NCBI GenBank assembly: GCA_964370635.1 | Contig: CAYJJU010000011.1 | Coordinates: forward strand, 27,424-91,423 | Direction: 5' to 3' | Origin: SIG603 sp964370635 | GTDB taxonomy: Bacteria > Bacillota > Clostridia > Oscillospirales > Acutalibacteraceae | DNA: 64,000 nt | Shown here: piece by piece, positions 59,040 to 64,000 of the stretch | How positions within the stretch are numbered: position 1 is the stretch's first letter | How the letters are laid out: each line of letters begins with the position of its first letter | The notes under the pieces: model-generated | What the model was told of the DNA's origin: nothing | The model's database searches: none | The model's input: only the letters and a program-made list of their open reading frames with translations | Program-made: the position numbers and the translations under genes

Positions 59040-59044
59040 GTCAT

Positions 59045-59929
59045 TTATAGGTTTTTATTAAGATTTTTAAGATAATTTTTAAAATCTTCTCCTATTTCTG
59101 GGTGGTTTAAAGCGGTTTCAACAGCCGCCTGCATTATTCCCAGCTTATTTCCCATGTCATATCTTGTTCCGATAAAGTCAACGGCAATAACGCCATCTTT
59201 TAGGGAGAGCTCTTTCATTGCATCGGTAAGCTGAATTTCTCCACCGGCACCCGGTTTAGTGTTTTCCAAAATTTCAAAAATTTCGGGAGGCAAGACACAG
59301 CGGCCTAAAATTGAAAAATTAGAAAATTCCTCGCCCTCTTTAGGTTTTTCTATCATGTCTGTGCACATGTATTCGTTATCGTTTAGATGCTCCACTTTAA
59401 GAGAGCAGTATTTTTTTAAAAGCTCTTTAGGCACTTCTTTTACGCCAACGGCGCCTTTTTCGTGGCTGTAATACGCGTCAATTAGTTGTTTGCAAGTTGG
59501 ATTTTCACCTAAGATGACATCGTCTCCGTAAAGCACGGCAAAGGGTTCGTCGCCAACGAAATTTTTTGCACACAAGACGGCGTGTCCCAAGCCTTTTGTC
59601 TCTTTTTGGCGAACAAATGTGATGTTTGCCATGTTTGCAATGTCTATAATTTCGTCCAAGCTATCTTTTCTGTCGGGATTTTGTGCAAGGCGCTCTTCAA
59701 GCTCTGGTGAGCGGTCAAAATGGTCTTCGATTATAGATTTTCCACGGCTTGTAATAATAAGTATGTCTGTAATTCCAGATTTCACGGCTTCCTCGACTAT
59801 ATACTGTATAGCGGGTTTATCCACTATTGGTATCATTTCTTTTGGCATGGATTTACTTGCCGGTAAAACCCTTGTTCCAAGGCCTGCGGCTGGAATGACG
59901 GCTTTTCTTACTTTTTTTATTTGGCTCAT
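59045..59929 (-). CDS. galU: UTP-glucose-1-phosphate uridylyltransferase
   Basis: A 294-residue nucleotidyltransferase: VIPAAGLGTRVLPASKSMPKEM (nucleotide loop), PAIQYIVEEAVKSGI, FAVLYGDDVI, IEKPKEGEEFSNFSILGRCVLPPEIF and GGEIQLTDAM. It makes UDP-glucose for cell-surface polysaccharides and glycolipids. CGAGGAG precedes the ATG, 24 bases after the next gene upstream on the same strand. Confidence 0.95.
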   Translation of the reverse strand: MSQIKKVRKAVIPAAGLGTRVLPASKSMPKEMIPIVDKPAIQYIVEEAVKSGITDILIITSRGKSIIEDHFDRSPELEERLAQNPDRKDSLDEIIDIANMANITFVRQKETKGLGHAVLCAKNFVGDEPFAVLYGDDVILGENPTCKQLIDAYYSHEKGAVGVKEVPKELLKKYCSLKVEHLNDNEYMCTDMIEKPKEGEEFSNFSILGRCVLPPEIFEILENTKPGAGGEIQLTDAMKELSLKDGVIAVDFIGTRYDMGNKLGIMQAAVETALNHPEIGEDFKNYLKNLNKNL

Positions 59930-59953
59930 AATTATTTCTCCTCGATTTTAAAT

Positions 59954-60961
59954 TTACAGCAAAAGCATTGGCAGATATGTCGATAAAAAATAGCAAATAA
60001 TAATACAGTAGGTTATAGATGTGTTAACGCCTGATTTTTGCGATAGGGCAGCGTCGTATTCATCGGGCGATTTTGTTTTTTCACGCAAGGTTTTTATGGT
60101 TTTAATACAGTGTTTCATGTACATTTTATTTGCAATATTGCCCATAATTATCATAATGACAAGCATTGATATGCTTAAAAGTCCCGGCAGTGCAAGCAAA
60201 AGCATTTCGGTATTTGTTGCGTACTGCATTGCGGTGAAAATTTGCCCTGTTGTAAGTCCGTCCATGATATCAAGACCTGCCTTTAGCGCAAGGTCTGAGA
60301 TGGTAGGCATTAAAATATAAACCGTAGCAAAAGTTTGCGAAAGGTAGAGTGCAAACATTATTATGGTTATGATAATGCCCTGTTTGTACATCTTTCTGTA
60401 TAAAAGCCAAGGGCCTGTAAATAAAAAGGCGACCAAGCTAAATTTTTTCCTTTTTTCTGTCTTAAGACGCTTGAAAACAGGCATATAGTATGCGGTGTTG
60501 CGCTCGACAAGTTTCGACACTTCACCGTAATTTATGTCATCTTCTAAAGTGTCAGAAGGGCTAATGCCACCCATGGGGTCAAAGGGGTTTGGTATTCCCG
60601 GGAAATTAAAAGGCATTGGCTCCGCTTGGTAAGGGTTTTTGCTTTGGTAAGGCGGTTTTTCCTCTCCAGTCAAGGGTTTGTCGCAGTTAGTGCAAACTGT
60701 TGAGCTGTGGTAATTTAATATTCCACAAGAAGGGCACTCCTTGTCCTTTATTTCATAAGAGGACCTAGGGTCAGGCTCTGTGTTATAAGTAGGAGTCCAA
60801 CTTAAGTTATTTTCGTGAAGCTCTGTTTGCACACATTCGCCTTTTTCCAAATAGCAATCGCGGTGATACGGTGTTCCGCATGTGGGGCATACGACGATGT
60901 CGTCACTATCGGTAAATGTTTTTTCGCAAATTAGACATTTGCAACCAGTATAATTTATCAT
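59954..60961 (-). CDS. RING-like zinc-finger membrane protein
   Basis: A 335-residue protein. The N-terminus has CLICEKTF...CPTCGTPYHRDCY, the layout of a prokaryotic RING-type finger, followed by a second zinc ribbon CPSCG...CTNCDKPL (about residues 74-100), a Pro/Asn-rich linker, and a C-terminal part with three to four membrane spans including KKFSLVAFLFTGPWLLYRKMYKQG, typical of DUF2628-like proteins. Known in many Clostridia but uncharacterised; ubiquitin-like chemistry should not be assumed. It precedes galU in the same direction. Confidence 0.75.
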   Translation of the reverse strand: MINYTGCKCLICEKTFTDSDDIVVCPTCGTPYHRDCYLEKGECVQTELHENNLSWTPTYNTEPDPRSSYEIKDKECPSCGILNYHSSTVCTNCDKPLTGEEKPPYQSKNPYQAEPMPFNFPGIPNPFDPMGGISPSDTLEDDINYGEVSKLVERNTAYYMPVFKRLKTEKRKKFSLVAFLFTGPWLLYRKMYKQGIIITIIMFALYLSQTFATVYILMPTISDLALKAGLDIMDGLTTGQIFTAMQYATNTEMLLLALPGLLSISMLVIMIIMGNIANKMYMKHCIKTIKTLREKTKSPDEYDAALSQKSGVNTSITYCIIICYFLSTYLPMLLL

Positions 60962-61071
60962 AAATACTCCATTTAATTATTTTAGTATGTTTACAATATT
61001 GTACTTTAAATTTTTGAAAAGAGCAAATAAATTTGCGAGAATTTTCATACTGTTAACAATTAGCCGAGGTA

Positions 61072-61100
61072 TTTACAAGAGGCCTAAAATAAAGTATAAT
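61072..61100 (+). promoter_or_regulatory. Promoter of prfB
   Basis: TTTACA, a 17-base spacer and TATAAT, 32 bases before the prfB ATG. Confidence 0.75.
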
Positions 61101-61132
61101 TAATTAAAATCAACTGAAAGGCAAGAAATTAC

Positions 61133-62251
61133 ATGTTACAATTTGAAGAATTAGGTAAAAGTTTGAAAATTCAAGCAGAAAATCTCAAGGAATTAGGCGA
61201 TGCATTGGGTTTAGAGCGCATTAGGGAAGAAATTGAAATGCTGGAACTTAAGGCGGCGGAGCCCGGTTTTTGGGACAATATGGAAAAAGCGCAGGAAGTG
61301 CTTCAAAAAACCGCAAGTCTTAAAGGGAAAGACGAGCAGTATTTAAGGCTTGTCACAAAAATAGAAGACAGCGAAGCGCTTATTGAGATGGGAAATGAGG
61401 CAGAGGATTTAAGCCTTTTACCCGAAATAGAAAGTGAAATTGAGGAAGTCAGCAGCATTATAGAGCAAATGAGGCTCACCACGCTTTTAACGGGAGAATA
61501 TGACAGCAAAAACGCAATCATCACCTTCCATGCAGGCTCGGGCGGCACAGAGGCGCAGGACTGGGCAGAGATGCTTTTTAGAATGTATAACAGATGGGCT
61601 GAAAGAAAGGGTTTTAAAGTAAAAACTCTCGACTATCTTGACGGCGACGAAGCGGGTCTTAAAAGTGCGTCAATTTTAGTAGAGGGTGAAAATGCGTATG
61701 GCTTTTTAAAGAGTGAGGCAGGGGTGCACAGACTTGTAAGGGTGTCGCCCTTTGACTCTGCAGGCAGACGTCATACTTCTTTCTCGTCTTTAGAGGTAAT
61801 GCCCGAAATTGATGAGGATTTAAGCATAGAAATTGCACCTGACGATATTAGAATGGAAGTGTACAGGGCAAGTGGCGCAGGCGGTCAAAAGGTTAATAAA
61901 ACCTCGTCGGCGGTAAGGCTTATCCATATTCCAACAGGAATTACAACCTCTTGTCAGGTCGAGAGAAGCCAGTTTCAAAATAGGGACACGGCGATGAAAA
62001 TGCTTGTGTCAAAGCTTGTTGAAATTAAGGAAAGAGAACACCTTGATAAAATTACCGATATTAAAGGTGACCAAAAGGAAATTACTTGGGGCAGCCAAAT
62101 TCGCTCATATGTATTCATGCCCTACACAATGGCAAAAGACCATAGAACAGGCTTTGAAATGGGCAACATAAACGGCGTTATGGACGGCGATTTAGACGGT
62201 TTTATCACAGCATATCTAAAATCCGCCTCACAGGGAACGCTTGAGAGTTAA
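61133..62251 (+). CDS. prfB: Peptide chain release factor 2
   Basis: A 372-residue RF2: the stop-codon-reading tripeptide SPF in RVSPFDSAGRRHTSF and the peptidyl-hydrolysis GGQ in SGAGGQKVNKTSSAVRL are intact. It releases the chain at UGA and UAA. The frame is continuous from MLQFEELGKSL through LGDALGLERI, so the in-frame UGA and +1 programmed frameshift used by many bacteria to autoregulate prfB are absent. AAAGGCAAG is a modest ribosome-binding site. Confidence 0.96.
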   Translation: MLQFEELGKSLKIQAENLKELGDALGLERIREEIEMLELKAAEPGFWDNMEKAQEVLQKTASLKGKDEQYLRLVTKIEDSEALIEMGNEAEDLSLLPEIESEIEEVSSIIEQMRLTTLLTGEYDSKNAIITFHAGSGGTEAQDWAEMLFRMYNRWAERKGFKVKTLDYLDGDEAGLKSASILVEGENAYGFLKSEAGVHRLVRVSPFDSAGRRHTSFSSLEVMPEIDEDLSIEIAPDDIRMEVYRASGAGGQKVNKTSSAVRLIHIPTGITTSCQVERSQFQNRDTAMKMLVSKLVEIKEREHLDKITDIKGDQKEITWGSQIRSYVFMPYTMAKDHRTGFEMGNINGVMDGDLDGFITAYLKSASQGTLES

Positions 62252-62320
62252 TAGTTGAGAATTAATAGTTAATAATTGTGGCGAAATGCTTCGCATTTTT
62301 GATTATATTTGTTTTCACAA
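62252..62320 (+). repeat. Intergenic repeat family R1, copy e
   Basis: TAGTTGAGAATTAATAGTTAATAATT leader type, then GTGGCGAAATGCTTCGCAT, a T-run with GATTATA, and TTTTCACAAA. The hairpin is ATGC-ttc-GCAT. An inverted TTATTAACTATTAACTATTA stretch occurs at 62370-62389, so the whole gap is bounded by inverted leader sequence. Confidence 0.7.
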
Positions 62321-62332
62321 AATATAAAGTTT

Positions 62333-62356
62333 GGGCGGCCATCGGCCGCCCTTTTT
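62333..62356 (+). terminator. Intrinsic terminator after prfB
   Basis: GGGCGGCC-atc-GGCCGCCC perfect 8-bp stem followed by TTTTT. It lies inside the repeat-rich gap between convergent genes. Confidence 0.88.
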
Positions 62357-62399
62357 CTTTTCACAACACTTATTAACTATTAACTATTACTTATTACCT

Positions 62400-62417
62400 A
62401 AAAAAACGTCCGTTTTT
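62400..62417 (-). terminator. Hairpin after solute-binding-protein copy 4
   Basis: AAAAACG-tc-CGTTTTT directly after the stop codon on the minus strand, analogous in position to the hairpins after copies 1 and 2. Confidence 0.5.
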
Positions 62418-62418
62418 A

Positions 62419-63825
62419 CTACCGAATTTCTCCAAAATATAGCTCTGTCCTGTCTTGTAGGGCTTGTGCGCAGTCTTCTGCTGTCATAAGTCCGTCAAGG
62501 TATTCAATTACTATGTCTGACTGAGAGTCACTCAAATCGTGTGGTCTCATGTCGACATGAATTTCACCGCTAAAAATAGTGTCTACTCTTTCATAAAAGT
62601 TGGCTTTTTCTTCGTCTGAATATCTATTTAAAATCTTGCCAAAATATTTTTCGAAATTATTTTTGTTAATTGGAATACCTCCATCAAACCTGTCGCCGTG
62701 CCACCGCCCTGATGACTCAAGCGCCGCGGTTGATAGCTCTGCGACTCCAACGGTTTCACTTTCGTACATGCAGTATTTTATGAATTCCCACGCAAGCTCT
62801 GCGTTTTCTGCGGCCTGTGGTATTGCTATACCGTTTGCATGTACAGTTGTTTTTCCGTCTGAGGATTCAAGTGGATAAAATGTAGTTGCGTTTTCATATT
62901 CAGTAATAGCTTGGTCTATATAAAATGGGAAGAAACTCATGTTGTAGGATAATAGAAATCTATTATCGGGAAACGGGAAGGTGTAGGAGTCTATATGTGC
63001 AATCGTTTCATCTGTAGTATAATCTATTTTCCCCTCATAAGTGGCAATCTTTTTTAAAAATGATATAAACTCATCGCCTTCATAATTTGCACTAAATGTG
63101 GTCGTGTCGGTCATAGATGCAAGTTCGTTCTCAATTGACGGTATCGCAGTATACAGTCTATTCTCCATATAAAGTGCTTCAAATTCAGGGAATTTACCGC
63201 TGTCTACCACCGCATTATAAGTATCGATTAAGAAATTATAGTCAAGCGTTTTTATATCGTTTTCAGAAATTCCCACCGCATCTAAAATGGTTTTATTAAG
63301 TCTATAGTAACTTGTTGAGAAGGTAAGTGGCATAGCAGGAAGCTTTCCGCCTACTTCCACCGCCTTTATAACCTGCATAAAATAGTCTTCTTCATTAAAA
63401 CTTTCGTCCGCTTCCATAAATTCATATAAATCCCAAAGAGAATTACCTCCTATAAAATCTTTATACGATACACTATCTCCGAAAATGAGGTCTGGCGCAT
63501 CACCGCTTGCCATGCGCACTTTTAAATCATTTAGCGAGGCTTGCTCCATAGCTTCAACTTCCTCACGTTCCATGGACATAAGGTCAGCCGTGTCGCCACT
63601 TATTATAATTTCGACATCGGGATTAAGTTCATTAAAACCCTTAATTAAATTGTGGCTTAGTGAAGTGAGATACTCTTTGTACTCTATAAATATCTCAAGC
63701 GTGCCCGAAAGTCCACCGCTTGCAACATCTTGTGATAAAATGTTAATTTGGGCAGTATTTCCCGTACTACACGCCACTAGGGCGAATGTTAAGAGTATAA
63801 CTGTGACTGATTTAAATATTTTCAT
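62419..63825 (-). CDS. Extracellular solute-binding lipoprotein, family 1 (copy 4, unlinked)
   Basis: A 468-residue lipoprotein with signal peptide ending LVACS (lipobox VAC) and family 1 binding-protein segments shared with the 2623-6922 cluster: LSGTLEIFIEYKE, GFNELNPDVEIIIS, GDAPDLIFGDS, LAWEFIKYCMYESE, GDRFDGGIPINKNNFEKYFG and the C-terminal DRTELYFGEI. It is more diverged than copies 1-3 are from each other. The ATG at 63825 is favoured over an adjacent GTG because GGGAG lies eight bases before it. Again no permease or ATPase is adjacent. Ligand unknown. Confidence 0.86.
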   Translation of the reverse strand: MKIFKSVTVILLTFALVACSTGNTAQINILSQDVASGGLSGTLEIFIEYKEYLTSLSHNLIKGFNELNPDVEIIISGDTADLMSMEREEVEAMEQASLNDLKVRMASGDAPDLIFGDSVSYKDFIGGNSLWDLYEFMEADESFNEEDYFMQVIKAVEVGGKLPAMPLTFSTSYYRLNKTILDAVGISENDIKTLDYNFLIDTYNAVVDSGKFPEFEALYMENRLYTAIPSIENELASMTDTTTFSANYEGDEFISFLKKIATYEGKIDYTTDETIAHIDSYTFPFPDNRFLLSYNMSFFPFYIDQAITEYENATTFYPLESSDGKTTVHANGIAIPQAAENAELAWEFIKYCMYESETVGVAELSTAALESSGRWHGDRFDGGIPINKNNFEKYFGKILNRYSDEEKANFYERVDTIFSGEIHVDMRPHDLSDSQSDIVIEYLDGLMTAEDCAQALQDRTELYFGEIR

Positions 63826-63868
63826 CACTACATCTCCCTTATGTATTTTTGCTAATATTATTGAACAA

Positions 63869-63897
63869 ATTATATCATAATAGATACAATTTGTAAA
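63869..63897 (-). promoter_or_regulatory. Promoter of solute-binding-protein copy 4
   Basis: On the minus strand TTTACA, a 17-base spacer and TATAAT: the same core hexamers and spacing as the promoter of the three-gene cluster (6965-6993). Confidence 0.75.
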
Positions 63898-63928
63898 GAT
63901 GTATGAAATTGGTTATTCTCAATTAAAA

Positions 63929-63948
63929 AAACGGCCAAACGGCCGTTT
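63929..63948. terminator. Bidirectional terminator hairpin
   Basis: AAACGGCC-aaac-GGCCGTTT perfect 8-bp stem with A-run before and T-run within. It probably ends a transcript from beyond the window end. Confidence 0.6.
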
Positions 63949-63986
63949 CAGCGTGTCAAAAAAGTCCTACTTTTTTGCACACGCTG
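63949..63986. repeat. Long near-perfect hairpin at the window end
   Basis: CAGCGTGT and ACACGCTG enclose CAAAAAAGT-cct-ACTTTTTTG with a single bulged C: a 17-bp stem with a 3-base loop. It has no coding potential and is probably part of an intergenic repeat continuing past base 64000. Confidence 0.55.
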
Positions 63987-64000
63987 TCGGACTGTCCAAA

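Noticed and set aside
1..64000. tRNA, rRNA or other classical RNA genes
   Set aside because: No cloverleaf with T-loop GTTCRAAYC and CCA-proximal stem, and no rRNA-like sequence, was recognised in the intergenic regions.

Overview
The window is a gene-dense, A+T-rich chromosomal segment of a Gram-positive, probably endospore-forming member of the Clostridia (Bacillota). The evidence is a PolC-type replicative polymerase, the pyrH-frr-uppS-cdsA-dxr-rseP-ispG-polC block, a mazG-hup-rqcP-yabP-yabQ-divIC-yabR block with two sporulation-type genes, HemZ, short HisG with HisZ, the MEP isoprenoid route, purine-rich Shine-Dalgarno sites and several GTG/TTG starts. No rRNA, tRNA or CRISPR array was found. 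The species cannot be named from this sequence.

Layout. 1-880: 3' end of ftsH. 1004-6922 (minus): an acetyltransferase, an unrecognised membrane protein and three paralogous solute-binding lipoproteins with no transporter genes beside them; a fourth paralogue lies at 62419-63825. 7156-11522: a divergent type IIA topoisomerase pair (parE/parC). 11802-15412: secG, two M42 peptidases and a PLP-dependent methionine-gamma-lyase-family gene. 15488-17019: an accessory island with a broken VirD4/TraG fragment, IS3-like ends, an MTA/SAH nucleosidase gene between 10-bp direct repeats, and a 155-bp MITE-like element. 17037-20026 (minus): a Bax-inhibitor-1-like protein, a pseudouridine synthase and a two-subunit ThrE-type exporter. 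20246-30759: translation, envelope, isoprenoid and replication operon ending in polC, followed by a roughly 277-bp strongly structured element. 31116-39090: histidine operon in which hisA is fused to hisI and both IGP-synthase genes (hisH, hisF) are missing, continuing into a degenerate methyltransferase-like gene and a GH32 glycosidase. 39392-46042: recJ, rel, hemZ and a nucleoside kinase. 46148-51330: a zinc-ribbon protein, then the flippase/mazG/HU/yabOPQ/divIC/yabR cluster. 51390-54506: an orphan fumarase alpha subunit, hpf and a membrane-anchored parvulin. 54804-60961 (minus): a chemoreceptor, an amidohydrolase, rpsF-ssb-rpsR, galU and a RING-like zinc membrane protein. 61133-62251: prfB without a programmed frameshift.

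Most of the window is conserved housekeeping sequence. The less ordinary material is the HisA-HisI fusion with loss of IGP synthase, the structured element after polC, the nucleosidase cassette inside a broken conjugation/IS region, two near-identical opposed MITE-like copies plus a 39-bp mini-copy, a family of short intergenic repeats whose central hairpin changes by compensatory substitution, and four orphan binding proteins sharing one promoter architecture.
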